Part shown: in pieces, positions 22,172 to 31,048 of the stretch
Numbering within the stretch: the stretch's first letter is position 1
Layout of the letters: each line of letters opens with the position of its first letter
Assembly (NCBI GenBank): GCA_900473045.1
Contig: UCKS01000057.1
Coordinates: 1 to 40,348 of the forward strand
Source: Hyphomicrobiales bacterium
Lineage (GTDB): Bacteria; Pseudomonadota; Alphaproteobacteria; Rhizobiales; Rhizobiaceae
Direction: 5' to 3'
Length of the DNA stretch: 40,348 bases
Made by a program: the position numbers and the translations under genes
Notes under the pieces: generated by a model
Databases searched by the model: none
What the model saw: the letters and a program-made list of their open reading frames with translations, nothing else
What the model was told of the DNA's origin: nothing

Positions 22172-24651
22172 CCCCGATGAGATCCCTGATGAACCGCAAA
22201 TTGAACGCCGGCGATGCCATCCGCTATTGGCAACTCGGAACGATTGCCGAGGATCGCTTCGATGTGCCCGACGCCCCGATGAAGGGCGAGATGGATCCGT
22301 TCTTCTTCCTCACCAAGCACAAGAACTTCATTCCGCACGAATATCCTTGCCGGACGATCTTCGCCGAAACCTATCGCGGAAAACGGCCCGACGTGCGTGG
22401 CTCTTTCGAGGCCGCCCGCTGGTGGTTGCCGTTCGGTTCGCCCAGGCTCGATCTCTCCGGTTTCTGGTTCCGCCCGACCCGGCTTGCCACCCTTGCCCGC
22501 ACGTACATTGCGGCTGAGAAAGCCGGAACCGCCAAGGTCCGGCTCGGCACCTGCGGTGGCGCGATCCTCTGGCTGAACGGTGAGGAATCTGGCTGGATGG
22601 CGCCGTATAGCCGCAATCTGGAGGCAAAGGCGGAATTCGACCTGACCCTCCAGGAAGGCCTGAACGAGGTCACCATCTTCTTCGATGATCTGGCCGAACG
22701 CGACGCCCGCTATTTCTTCCAGCTCGATTACCTCAATGGCCCGGCCGTAAGCGTTGCCGTTCCCGTGCCGATCGACGGCAAGGTGGCAGAAACGATCGAG
22801 GCCGCCCTCGACAGCATGCATTTCGAGCGCACGGCTTATTTTGAAGGGGATATCACGCTGCGGCTTGCCGAGCCGCTGCCAGTGGATGTCGCTGTTAATG
22901 TCACGGTCGAAGGCGACTTCATGTCGACCGAACATTTCGACTATGACTTCATCCTCAAGGCTGGCGACGCGCGTCTGGTGATCGGCCCTTCGGAAGCGGC
23001 ACCCGCCGATTTCCGCCATTTCCGCATCACATTGAAAGCTGGCGGCTTCGTCGCATCGCGCTCGCTCGGTATCGAGATCTGCCATACCGGCCGCCAGGGC
23101 ACAGCACCGGCAACTCTGGCTGAGCGCATCACCGAGACGCTCACCGAAGTCTCGGAATTCTCCGAACGCGATACCGTCCGCGCTTTCGCCCGGCTGGCCA
23201 GCGGCCGGTCCGGCGCCGATACCGATGCGATGATCGAGGAAATCCTGCCGTCGATCGAGGATTGCCATGACTGCGCCGACTTTTCCCTCGTGCCGCTGAT
23301 CTGGTCGCGCACCGTCTGGGGCAAGGACATCGGCGAAAAGACCCTGGCCCGCATCGACCGCGCCATTCTCGATTTCCGCTACTGGATGGACGAGCCGGGC
23401 AATGACGTGCAGTGGTATTTCTCCGAAAACCACGCCCTGCTTTTCCACACCTCCGCCTATCTCGCCGGACACCTGCTGGCCGGTGAAACCTTCGCCCGCT
23501 CCGGCCGCAAGGGTGCCGAGCAAAGCGCCATCGGGGCTGCCCGTGTGCGCGCCTGGCTCGATCATTTCGAGGCCTGGGAAATGGCGGAGTTCAACTCGGC
23601 ACCCTACTTCCCGATCGATCTCAAGGGCCTGACGGCGCTCGCCGCCCTGTCGCCGGATGCGGATATCGCTGAGCGTGCAAGGAAAGGTATCGTGCGCCTG
23701 TGCGAAGTCATTGCCCGTTCGGCCCACCACGGCATGGTCACGGCAGCGCAGGGGCGCTCCTATGAGCACACGCTCTGCGCCGGCCGCTCGCTGGAGCTTT
23801 CGGGCGTCGCCCGCCTGCTCTGGGGTGCCGGCTGGTATGGCCGCCGCGTCCATGCCCTGCCGCAGCTTGCCGTCTGCCTGCGCGATCATGGCTTGATCAT
23901 TCCCGAAACACTCGCAGCCGTTGCCAGTCATCAGGCGGACGAGCATCAGGAATGGCGGTTTGCGCAAGGTCAGGACCGGTTTGCAGCGCTCTATCACTAC
24001 AAGGGCCGCGATTTTGCCATGGGATCTGCCGCGCATTATCGCTGGAACGAATGGGGTTATCAGGAAACCATCCTGCACCTGCGCCTCGGCAAGCGGCCCG
24101 AAGCCGCCGTCTTGATCAACCATCCCGGCGAGACCATTCAGTTCGGGTACGGCCGGCCGTCCTTCTGGGGTGGGTGCGGCACCCTCCCTCGCGCCCATCA
24201 GTACCGGGGGCTGGCCGTACTCGACTTCTTGACCTTTGAAGAACAGCCGGACTTCACCCATGCCTGGTTCCCGATTGCCGAATTCGATGAAAGCATCGTT
24301 CGTGGACGCCTTGCCATGGCCCGCAGTGGCGGGGGTGCTGTGATCCTGCTCGGCAGCACCGATCTGCAGCCGGTGACGACAGGCCCTTCCGCCAATGCGG
24401 AACTGCGCCAGTACGGCCAGAACACCCGCTGGATCGTGCGCGTCAGCGAAGCATCGGACCTTGAAACGGTGGAAAGCCGGTTCGCGGTGCTGTCTGTTAC
24501 CGAGGCGGCAGATGGAGCGCTGGTGGTTGAAGACCCCGACTACGGTACAGTCACCTTCCGCAAGGATGGGTCCGTTGAGGCGGAAGGCCGGACAATCGTT
24601 TCCAAGGATTTCACGATCGCAGGCGAAGTCGCCATGCTGACCGCACAATAA
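22168..24651 (+). CDS. Unrecognised 827-residue protein in the pectin operon, possible oligosaccharide-active enzyme
   Basis: No family is recognised with confidence. There is no signal peptide, so it should be cytoplasmic. Residues about 60-200 look like beta-sandwich carbohydrate-binding modules (KVRLGTCGGAILWLNGEE, LQEGLNEVTIFFDDL), similar in style to those of rhamnosidase-like hydrolases. Residues about 330-640 look like an (alpha/alpha) toroid with the conserved-looking motifs SENHALLFHT (Glu420, His422) and HYRWNEWGYQE (His623 to Glu633). The rest is beta-rich. This order resembles toroid-type polysaccharide lyases and hydrolases. ATGA overlap with kduI and a binding-protein gene downstream place it firmly in the rhamnogalacturonan pathway. 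A role in splitting imported oligosaccharides is inferred. Confidence 0.8.
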   Translation: MTPMRSLMNRKLNAGDAIRYWQLGTIAEDRFDVPDAPMKGEMDPFFFLTKHKNFIPHEYPCRTIFAETYRGKRPDVRGSFEAARWWLPFGSPRLDLSGFWFRPTRLATLARTYIAAEKAGTAKVRLGTCGGAILWLNGEESGWMAPYSRNLEAKAEFDLTLQEGLNEVTIFFDDLAERDARYFFQLDYLNGPAVSVAVPVPIDGKVAETIEAALDSMHFERTAYFEGDITLRLAEPLPVDVAVNVTVEGDFMSTEHFDYDFILKAGDARLVIGPSEAAPADFRHFRITLKAGGFVASRSLGIEICHTGRQGTAPATLAERITETLTEVSEFSERDTVRAFARLASGRSGADTDAMIEEILPSIEDCHDCADFSLVPLIWSRTVWGKDIGEKTLARIDRAILDFRYWMDEPGNDVQWYFSENHALLFHTSAYLAGHLLAGETFARSGRKGAEQSAIGAARVRAWLDHFEAWEMAEFNSAPYFPIDLKGLTALAALSPDADIAERARKGIVRLCEVIARSAHHGMVTAAQGRSYEHTLCAGRSLELSGVARLLWGAGWYGRRVHALPQLAVCLRDHGLIIPETLAAVASHQADEHQEWRFAQGQDRFAALYHYKGRDFAMGSAAHYRWNEWGYQETILHLRLGKRPEAAVLINHPGETIQFGYGRPSFWGGCGTLPRAHQYRGLAVLDFLTFEEQPDFTHAWFPIAEFDESIVRGRLAMARSGGGAVILLGSTDLQPVTTGPSANAELRQYGQNTRWIVRVSEASDLETVESRFAVLSVTEAADGALVVEDPDYGTVTFRKDGSVEAEGRTIVSKDFTIAGEVAMLTAQ

Positions 24652-24660
24652 CGACGAAGT

Positions 24661-24711
24661 GCCGGTGAGGAGAAACCGGCGACGATTGCAAAGCGGGCAA
24701 GGAGAAGCCCG
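24661..24711 (+). promoter_or_regulatory. Two tandem hairpins with AGGAGAA loops before the sugar-binding protein gene
   Basis: GCCGGT/ACCGGC (24661-24680) and CGGGC/GCCCG (24694-24711) form adjacent hairpins. Their loops are GAGGAGAA and AAGGAGAA, so both expose AGGAGAA. The true ribosome site, GGAGGAGGAAGG, follows before ATG 24733. The repeated loop sequence with different stems suggests selection for the loops, for example as targets of an RNA-binding protein or an anti-Shine-Dalgarno small RNA. Confidence 0.55.
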
Positions 24712-24732
24712 TCCACAAAGGAGGAGGAAGGC

Positions 24733-26001
24733 ATGACCAAGACCAGAACGATGCTCGCGGCATTCGCCGTCGGGCTTTTGACGTCTACGGCAGCATTGGC
24801 CGGGGATGTACGCATCATGTGGTATTCCGACGGCGTCGAGGGCGAGGTCCTGAAAGACCTCATCGACCGCTTCATGAAGGACAATCCGGATATCAAGGTC
24901 ATCATCGATAACGTGTCCTTCAGTGTCGTGCGCGAACAACTGCCGGTGCAGCTCGAGGCCGGCGACGGTCCGGATATCGCCCGTCTCGCCAACATCAAGG
25001 CACTGAGCAAGCATTGGCTCGATCTGCGGCCGCTGGTGGCCGATTCCGCCTATTGGGACAAGAATTTCGGCGATCAGGCCGACTGGATGCGCCCCGACGG
25101 CTCCAACCAGATTTCCGGCTTCATGACGCAGATCACCCTGACCGGCGGTTTTGCCAACAAGACGCTGTTCGACCAGGCGGGCGTTGCCCTGCCCGGCAAG
25201 GACGCCACATGGGACGATTGGGCGAAGGCTTCCAAACAGGTGGCCGAGAGCCAGCAGATACCCTTCCCGATGGCACTCGACCGGTCCGGACATCGCCTGA
25301 CGGCGCCTGACCTTTCCTTTGGCGCCAACTATATCGGTGCCGACGGCAAGCCGGCAGCACTCGATGACGGCGCGAAGTCCTTCATATCCAAGTTCATCGG
25401 CTGGATCGAAGATGGCACGATGAGCAAGGACATCTGGGTCTCCGCCGCCGGCTCGACCTACCGCGCCGGCGCCGACGACTTCATCAACGGTCAGGTCGCC
25501 TTCTACTATTCCGGTTCCTGGCAGGTACCGAACTTCTCGACCAAGATCGGCTCGAACTTCGACTGGGTGGCGACCGGCAGCCCATGCGGACCGGCAAACT
25601 GCACCGGCATGCCGGGTGGTGCCGGCCTGGTGGCGATCAAGTACACCAAGAACCCGAAGGACGTCGCCAAGGTCATGGATTACCTCGCAAGCGAGCCGAT
25701 CGTGAAGGAGTTTTCGGAGCGCACCCTGTTCCTGCCAGCGCACAAGGGCGTGATCGAAAACGGGCTGAACTTCAAGACCGACGATGCACAGGCCAAGGCA
25801 GCGCTCGGCATCTTCGTGACCGCCTCGACGGGATTGTCCGACCTTGCACGCAAGCTGCCCGGCTGGGCCTGGTCCGATACGGTCTACGGCGCCCTCGTCA
25901 CCCGCGTCAGCCAGGCGGCTGCTGGCGAAATGACGCTTGACGAGGCCTATACCCGCATCGACGCGGATATCGCCGCCAAGGTCAAGGACTCGGCTCTCTA
26001 A
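24733..26001 (+). CDS. CUT1 sugar ABC transporter solute-binding protein (family 1)
   Basis: A 422-residue periplasmic binding protein. The signal peptide ends near ALAG-DV (residue 24). Family-1 features are VRIMWYSDGVEGEVLKDLIDRFMKDNPDIKV, QLEAGDGPDIARL and GQVAFYYSGSWQVPNF. With the next three genes it makes a CUT1-type importer. The operon context points to unsaturated rhamnogalacturonan or oligogalacturonide ligands, comparable in role to TogB or RhiB-type systems. Three Cys in the mature chain (CGPANC) are unusual and could form a disulfide. A hairpin follows its stop. Confidence 0.9.
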   Translation: MTKTRTMLAAFAVGLLTSTAALAGDVRIMWYSDGVEGEVLKDLIDRFMKDNPDIKVIIDNVSFSVVREQLPVQLEAGDGPDIARLANIKALSKHWLDLRPLVADSAYWDKNFGDQADWMRPDGSNQISGFMTQITLTGGFANKTLFDQAGVALPGKDATWDDWAKASKQVAESQQIPFPMALDRSGHRLTAPDLSFGANYIGADGKPAALDDGAKSFISKFIGWIEDGTMSKDIWVSAAGSTYRAGADDFINGQVAFYYSGSWQVPNFSTKIGSNFDWVATGSPCGPANCTGMPGGAGLVAIKYTKNPKDVAKVMDYLASEPIVKEFSERTLFLPAHKGVIENGLNFKTDDAQAKAALGIFVTASTGLSDLARKLPGWAWSDTVYGALVTRVSQAAAGEMTLDEAYTRIDADIAAKVKDSAL

Positions 26002-26012
26002 CGTAAGAATAC

Positions 26013-26048
26013 GCGGGCGGCGACGGGCAATCCCGCTCAGCCGCCCGC
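26013..26048 (+). promoter_or_regulatory. Intercistronic hairpin after the sugar-binding protein gene
   Basis: GCGGGCGGC (26013-26021) pairs with GCCGCCCGC (26040-26048), with an inner CGGG/CCCG hairpin. No T-run. It most likely protects the binding-protein mRNA from 3' decay and lowers expression of the permease genes. Confidence 0.7.
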
Positions 26049-26112
26049 TTCATATCTTCGATGGAAGATGGGCCGTAGCGCCATTCACCGCGCATCAGGA
26101 AAGCGATCAACA

Positions 26113-27153
26113 ATGGCAGAGATATCCCGCCAGACCAGGCAGAGCCATACGGGCCAGAGCCTGGGCGAGACCGCCATGATGCCGGTGCGCTTTGCCATGG
26201 GCATCATCGATGCACCTTTGCGCTGGGTCCAAAAGAAGTTTGGCCTCGGCGGCATGGCCGCATTCTTCCTGCTGCCAAACATGCTGATCTTCGGCATTTT
26301 CGTGCTCCTGCCGTTCTTCATCAACTTCGCCTATTCGATGACCGGCGGCACCGCGCTGTTCCTGTCCGATCGCACCTTTGTCGGCGCCGATCAATATTCC
26401 AGGCTGTTCGACTGCTCGAACTATACCAACCCCAACACCTGCGCCGAAGACACATTCTGGACCGCCGTCGGCAATACCGGCTGGTTCGTCATCCTGCAGG
26501 TCACGCTGATGATCGGCTTTTCGCTGGTCACCGCCCTGATCCTCAATCGCGACCTGATGGCGCGCAGCTTCTGGCGCGCGGTGTTCTTCTTTCCGGTGCT
26601 TTTGTCGCCCGTCGTCGTCGGCCTGATCTGGAAATGGATTTTGCAGCGGCAGGGACTGTTGAACTTCGGTCTCTACGGCTTTGGCTTTGACCCGCATGTC
26701 TGGCTGAATGATCGCAACTGGGCCTTTGCCGCAACCGTCGGCGTGTCGATCTGGGCACATATGGGCTTCTACACGCTGATTATCCTTGCCGGCCTGCAGG
26801 CCATTCCGAAGGATCTCTATGAGGCTGCCGAGATGGACGGCACGCGAGCGATGCGCGTGTTCACCCGCATCACCCTGCCGCTGTTGATGCCGAACCTGCT
26901 GGTCGTCATCGTGCTGGTGCTGATCCGCGCCGTGCAGATCTTCGATGAGGTCTATGTGCTGACCGGCGGCGGGCCCGGCACCAGCACGCTGTTTGTCACG
27001 CAATACATCTACGAGACCGGCTTTGCAGCGCAACTGCGCAACCCTGGCCTTGCTGCCGCTGCCTCGATCCTGATGGGCCTTGTGCTCGTTGTCCTCACAC
27101 TCGTGCAACTCGGCCTCAGCCGTTCACGTGACAAGAAGGGAGCCCGCAAATGA
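26113..27153 (+). CDS. CUT1 sugar ABC transporter permease, MalF type
   Basis: A 346-residue inner-membrane subunit. It has a hydrophilic N-terminus, then about six membrane helices beginning with MAAFFLLPNMLIFGIFVLLPFFINF. A short periplasmic loop containing Cys (DCSNYTNPNTCAED) follows the first helix. The EAA loop DLYEAAEMDGTRAMRVFTRITLPLLMPN contacts the ATPase. ATG 26113 is used; AGGAAA is present but 12 or more bases upstream, in keeping with modest translation after the hairpin. Its stop overlaps the second permease start (ATGA). Confidence 0.9.
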   Translation: MAEISRQTRQSHTGQSLGETAMMPVRFAMGIIDAPLRWVQKKFGLGGMAAFFLLPNMLIFGIFVLLPFFINFAYSMTGGTALFLSDRTFVGADQYSRLFDCSNYTNPNTCAEDTFWTAVGNTGWFVILQVTLMIGFSLVTALILNRDLMARSFWRAVFFFPVLLSPVVVGLIWKWILQRQGLLNFGLYGFGFDPHVWLNDRNWAFAATVGVSIWAHMGFYTLIILAGLQAIPKDLYEAAEMDGTRAMRVFTRITLPLLMPNLLVVIVLVLIRAVQIFDEVYVLTGGGPGTSTLFVTQYIYETGFAAQLRNPGLAAAASILMGLVLVVLTLVQLGLSRSRDKKGARK

Positions 27154-28202
27154 GCCGGGCCATCGAATTCGTGTTTCGCCGCAGGAGCGGCAAGGGCTGG
27201 CACTGGACGGATATCGTCACCTGGGTCTGGCTGATCGTTGGCCTGTTCGTGATGTTCGGCCCGGCGGTCTGGTTGACGGCATCGTCGTTCAAGTCGCCAG
27301 CAGCACTAGCCGAGTTCCCGCCGACCATCCTGCCCTATGTCACCCAGAAGGTGACGGTCGATGGCTATGACAAGCCGCTCGATCTCTACACGGCAACGCT
27401 TGAGGACGGCAGCACCGCGACGCTCGCCGAGGTCCGACGCATCGGCACCGTCAGCCAGATGGTCGATCCGGCAAAACCGGCTGAGATCGTCAAGGTGAAC
27501 ATCGCCAAGCGCACACCGGTCCGGCAGATGTCGTTCGCCACCGATAACTATACTGAGCCGTTTACCCATTTCGATTTCGTCCGCTATCTCTGGAACTCGG
27601 TCTTCGTCACAGTGACGGCGACACTGATCACGCTGGTGGTCAATTCCATGGCCGCGTTTGCACTGAGCAAATACGAGTTTCGCGGCCGAACGTTTGCGAT
27701 GCTCCTGATCCTCGCGACGCTGATGGTGCCGCTGTCGGTCATCATGGTGCCGCTCTATTCGATCGTCTCGGCGCTCGGCCTGTTCAACAATCTCTGGGGC
27801 GTGATCCTGCCGACGGTGGCGACGCCGACCGGCGTGTTCATCCTGCGCCAGTACATGTTGACGATCCCCGACGAGTTGCTGGACGCTGCCCGCATGGACA
27901 AGGCATCGGAATGGCAAATCTACTGGCGCATCATCCTGCCCTTGACCGCACCGGCACTGGCCGTTCTCGCCATCTTCTCCGTTGTCTGGCGCTGGAACGA
28001 CTTTCTCTGGCCGCTGATCGTGCTGTCGCGCAAGGAACTTTATACTCTGCAGGTCGGCCTCAGCATCTATTCCGGCGAGCTCAACGTGCAGTGGCATTTC
28101 ATCCTGGCGATGACGGTCGTGACCATGATCCCCGTGGTTCTGGTCTTCCTCTTCCTGCAGCGCTTCATCACCACCGGCATCGCCGGAACCGGCCTGAAAT
28201 AA
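27150..28202 (+). CDS. CUT1 sugar ABC transporter permease, MalG type
   Basis: A 350-residue second permease, about 70 residues longer than MalG. The extra length is a periplasmic insertion at about residues 60-130 (DGYDKPLDLYTATLEDG, then EVRRIGTVSQMVDP) between the first and second helix. This insertion occurs in some rhizobial oligosaccharide transporters. The remaining helices include NSVFVTVTATLITLVVNSMAAFALSKYEF and the coupling loop ELLDAARMDKASEWQIYWRIILPLTAP. Overlaps the first permease by four bases. Confidence 0.9.
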   Translation: MSRAIEFVFRRRSGKGWHWTDIVTWVWLIVGLFVMFGPAVWLTASSFKSPAALAEFPPTILPYVTQKVTVDGYDKPLDLYTATLEDGSTATLAEVRRIGTVSQMVDPAKPAEIVKVNIAKRTPVRQMSFATDNYTEPFTHFDFVRYLWNSVFVTVTATLITLVVNSMAAFALSKYEFRGRTFAMLLILATLMVPLSVIMVPLYSIVSALGLFNNLWGVILPTVATPTGVFILRQYMLTIPDELLDAARMDKASEWQIYWRIILPLTAPALAVLAIFSVVWRWNDFLWPLIVLSRKELYTLQVGLSIYSGELNVQWHFILAMTVVTMIPVVLVFLFLQRFITTGIAGTGLK

Positions 28203-28211
28203 GGGTTCATC

Positions 28212-29297
28212 ATGGGACATATCAAACTCACCAATGTCGCAAAGTCTTTCGGGGCAGTCGACGTGCTCCATGATATCAATCTGGAGATTGCCGACGGCGA
28301 ATTCGTCGTCTTCGTCGGCCCGTCCGGCTGCGGCAAGTCCACGCTGCTGCGGATGATCGCCGGGCTTGAAAAGCCGACTGGTGGTGAACTCGCCATCGAC
28401 GGCAAGGTGGTCAACGCCATCCCTGCCGCCGATCGTGGGTTGGCCATGGTGTTCCAGTCCTACGCCCTCTATCCGCATATGAGCGTGCGCCAAAACCTCG
28501 CCTTCGGGCTCGAAAACACCAAGATGCCGAAGGCTGAGATTGCCACGCGCATCACTGAAGCCGCCCGCATGCTGGAAATCGAGCATTATCTCGACCGTCG
28601 ACCCGGTCAGCTCTCCGGCGGCCAGCGCCAGCGCGTCGCCATCGGCCGGGCGATCGTGCGCCGCCCCGTGGCCTTCCTGCTCGACGAGCCACTGTCCAAC
28701 CTCGACGCCGAACTGCGCGGCTCGACCCGCGCCGAGTTGGCGGCCCTGCATGCCCGGTTGTCGGCGACGATGATCTACGTCACCCACGATCAGGTCGAGG
28801 CGATGACGCTTGCCGACCGCATCGTCGTGCTGCGCGCCGGCCGCATAGAGCAGATCGGCACGCCGATGGAACTCTACAATTCCCCGGCAAACCGCTTCGT
28901 CGCCGGCTTCATCGGCTCGCCGCACATGAACTTCCTTGAAGGCTCGGTGGAACCCTCCTCCACCGGCAAAGCCGTTGCCACCTTCGCCGGCGGCAATCGG
29001 CTCGAACTACCGGTAGCCGCAAGCAGCCTCACAAAGGGCGCGCCCATCACGCTAGGCGTTCGGCCCCAGCATGTCTCGATCGGCACCAGCGGTAAAGGCA
29101 TATCCGCCAAGATCAAGCTGGTCGAAGCGCTCGGCTCCGAAACCATCCTCCACACTGATGTCGCCGGCCAGAAAATCCTGGTCGTCGCCCAGGGGCAGCA
29201 TAATCTGACGCCGGGAGCGGATATCCGCCTGTCGCTGTCATCAGCGCCGCTGCATCTATTCAACGAGAAGGGGTTGCGCCTTGAACACGCTGTTTGA
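28212..29297 (+). CDS. Sugar ABC transporter ATPase, MalK/UgpC type
   Basis: A 361-residue ATPase that powers the pectin-oligosaccharide importer. It shows Walker A GPSGCGKSTLLRM, Q-loop VFQSYALYPHMSV, signature GQLSGGQRQRVAIGRA, Walker B VAFLLDEPLSNLD and switch YVTHDQVEAMTLADR. The C-terminal TOBE-type regulatory domain (GVRPQHVSIGTSGKG) is complete. It lies nine bases after the permease gene. The final codons overlap the start of kduD by 17 bases in another frame. Confidence 0.93.
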   Translation: MGHIKLTNVAKSFGAVDVLHDINLEIADGEFVVFVGPSGCGKSTLLRMIAGLEKPTGGELAIDGKVVNAIPAADRGLAMVFQSYALYPHMSVRQNLAFGLENTKMPKAEIATRITEAARMLEIEHYLDRRPGQLSGGQRQRVAIGRAIVRRPVAFLLDEPLSNLDAELRGSTRAELAALHARLSATMIYVTHDQVEAMTLADRIVVLRAGRIEQIGTPMELYNSPANRFVAGFIGSPHMNFLEGSVEPSSTGKAVATFAGGNRLELPVAASSLTKGAPITLGVRPQHVSIGTSGKGISAKIKLVEALGSETILHTDVAGQKILVVAQGQHNLTPGADIRLSLSSAPLHLFNEKGLRLEHAV

Positions 29298-30039
29298 TCT
29301 CTCCGGCAAGGTTGCGCTGGTCACCGGCGCACGAACGGGCCTTGGCCAAGGCATGGCGCTGGCGCTCGCCCGCGCTGGCGCCGATATCGCAGCGCTTGGC
29401 TCTAGCCCCATGCCCGAAACAGCCGAAGCCATCCGCCAGTCCGGCCGCCGTTTTCACGCGCTCGAAGTTGACCTCTCCAAGAAATTCGACGCCAAGGCGA
29501 TCGTCCGCTCCGTCGTCTCAGCGCTCGGCGGCATCGATATCCTCGTCAACAATGCCGGCATCATCCGCCGGGCCGATCTGCTCGATCATTCGGAAGAGGA
29601 CTGGGACGCTGTCATCGACGTCAACCTGAAGTCGGCGTTCCTGCTGTCGCAAGCCGCTGCCCGGCACATGGTCGAAACGAAGCGTGCCGGACGGATCATC
29701 AATGTCGCCTCGATGCTGTCCTTTCAGGGCGGCATTCGCGTGCCCGCCTATACGGCTTCCAAACACGGTATCGCCGGCCTGAACAAAGCCATGGCCAACG
29801 AACTTGCGCCGCACGGCATCACTGTCAACGCCATCGCCCCCGGCTATATGGAAACCGACAATACCGAGGCCTTGCGCAACGATCAGAACCGCAACGCCCA
29901 GATCTCCGCCCGCATCCCGATCGGCCGTTGGGGCACGCCGGACGATCTTGCCACATCGGTGCTGTTCCTTGCATCTCAAGCCTCCAGTTACGTGACCGGT
30001 ATTACCGTCCCGGTCGACGGCGGCTGGCTGGTCCGGTAG
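29281..30039 (+). CDS. kduD: 2-deoxy-D-gluconate/2,5-diketo-3-deoxygluconate reductase KduD
   Basis: A 252-residue short-chain dehydrogenase that reduces the KduI product to 2-keto-3-deoxygluconate with NAD(P)H. The cofactor motif is TGARTGLGQG, the catalytic Ser is in INVASMLSF, and the Tyr/Lys pair is in YTASKHG. NNAGIIRRADLLDHSEEDWDAVIDVNLKS and GYMETDNTEALRND are typical of KduD. It starts with TTG inside the 3' end of the ATPase gene, suggesting coupled translation. KdgK and KdgA, needed to finish the pathway, are not in this window. Confidence 0.9.
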   Translation: MNTLFDLSGKVALVTGARTGLGQGMALALARAGADIAALGSSPMPETAEAIRQSGRRFHALEVDLSKKFDAKAIVRSVVSALGGIDILVNNAGIIRRADLLDHSEEDWDAVIDVNLKSAFLLSQAAARHMVETKRAGRIINVASMLSFQGGIRVPAYTASKHGIAGLNKAMANELAPHGITVNAIAPGYMETDNTEALRNDQNRNAQISARIPIGRWGTPDDLATSVLFLASQASSYVTGITVPVDGGWLVR

Positions 30040-30047
30040 GGATCGCA

Positions 30048-30953
30048 ATGCCCATCTCCGTCGAACGTTTGAGAGCGCTGCTGCGTGTGCCTGATACGTC
30101 ACTGGAACTGGTGACATCAGCGGTCGAGAACCGTAGCGATCACATCATCGAACACCTGCGGTTCCGCCTGCCCGGTGGAACGGAAATCCGTGGCTTCCTG
30201 ACAAGGCCGGCCGGAGACCGCCGACCGGGCCCGGCTATCCTCTACGCCCACGCACACGGCGTCCGCTACGATATTGGTGCAAGTGAACTGGTCGACGGGC
30301 GGCCCGCCCTGCTCAGCGCGCCCGGCCCGATCCTAGCGCGGGAAGGTTATGTGACACTCTGCATCGATATGCCGACTTTCGGCGAACGCGCGGATGTAAC
30401 CGAAAGTGCCGCAACCAAAGCGGCCCTCTGGCACGGTCAAACGCTCTTCGGCCAGATGCTCGGTGAACAAGCCGCCGCCCTCACCTGGCTTGCCGCGCGC
30501 GCCGCCGTCGATCCTGCCCGTATCGGCATGACCGGCATCTCGATGGGCGCCACGCTAACCTATTTCCTGGCGGCGATCGATCCGCGCATCAAGGCCGTCG
30601 CGCATCTCTGCTGCTATGCGGACTTCGCCACGCTGATCGAGACCGGCGCGCACGACCTGCATGGCCATTATCTCACCATACCCGGCCTTCTCACCGAGAC
30701 CTCGATCGGAGAGATCGCCGGCCTCGTCGCGCCTCGTCCCCAACTCATCTGCGTCGGTCTCGACGATCCGCTGACACCACCGCCGGCGATTGAGCGGGCT
30801 TTCACCCAGACGCTGACTGCCTACGAAATGGCCGACGCTGGGACCGCCATTACACTATTGGAAGAGGTCGGTATCGGACACCAGGAAACGTCATCAATGC
30901 GGGGCTCGGCGCTCGATTTCTTCAGGCGCCACCTCTCGCGGACGCTCTCTTGA
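30048..30953 (+). CDS. Dienelactone-hydrolase-like alpha/beta hydrolase, putative esterase
   Basis: A 301-residue cytoplasmic alpha/beta hydrolase. The nucleophile elbow GISMG places Ser165; a His in VGIGHQET near the C-terminus and an Asp in VGLDDPLTPP fit the remaining triad. The N-terminal FLTRPAGDRRPGPAILYAHAHG provides the oxyanion region. It ends the pectin operon, nine bases after kduD with AGGG six bases before the ATG. Pectin and rhamnogalacturonan are acetylated, so removal of acetyl or methyl esters from imported sugars is a likely role. This is inference from context. Similar proteins are annotated acetylxylan esterase or dienelactone hydrolase. Confidence 0.8.
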   Translation: MPISVERLRALLRVPDTSLELVTSAVENRSDHIIEHLRFRLPGGTEIRGFLTRPAGDRRPGPAILYAHAHGVRYDIGASELVDGRPALLSAPGPILAREGYVTLCIDMPTFGERADVTESAATKAALWHGQTLFGQMLGEQAAALTWLAARAAVDPARIGMTGISMGATLTYFLAAIDPRIKAVAHLCCYADFATLIETGAHDLHGHYLTIPGLLTETSIGEIAGLVAPRPQLICVGLDDPLTPPPAIERAFTQTLTAYEMADAGTAITLLEEVGIGHQETSSMRGSALDFFRRHLSRTLS

Positions 30954-31036
30954 ACACTGCTGACTCGAGGCAGAGGGGCTGTGACGACCAAACCGTGAGG
31001 CACTGTGGTTTTCGCCGCCGCAAGTGCGATATTCTC

Positions 31037-31048
31037 GATTAATTAATC
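31037..31048. promoter_or_regulatory. Perfect AT-rich palindrome GATTAATTAATC
   Basis: A 12-base perfect palindrome in the 265-base gap between the esterase and L,D-transpeptidase genes. Its half-site GATTAA recurs at 2756. It could be part of a promoter or a regulator site for the transpeptidase gene; the rest of the gap shows no gene. Confidence 0.3.

Noticed and set aside
22090..25743. Minus-strand open frame of 1217 codons opposite the pectin genes
   Set aside because: It is the antisense of three well-supported genes. High-GC codon use with few stops in the opposite frame explains it; the product has no membrane, signal or domain features and no ribosome site.
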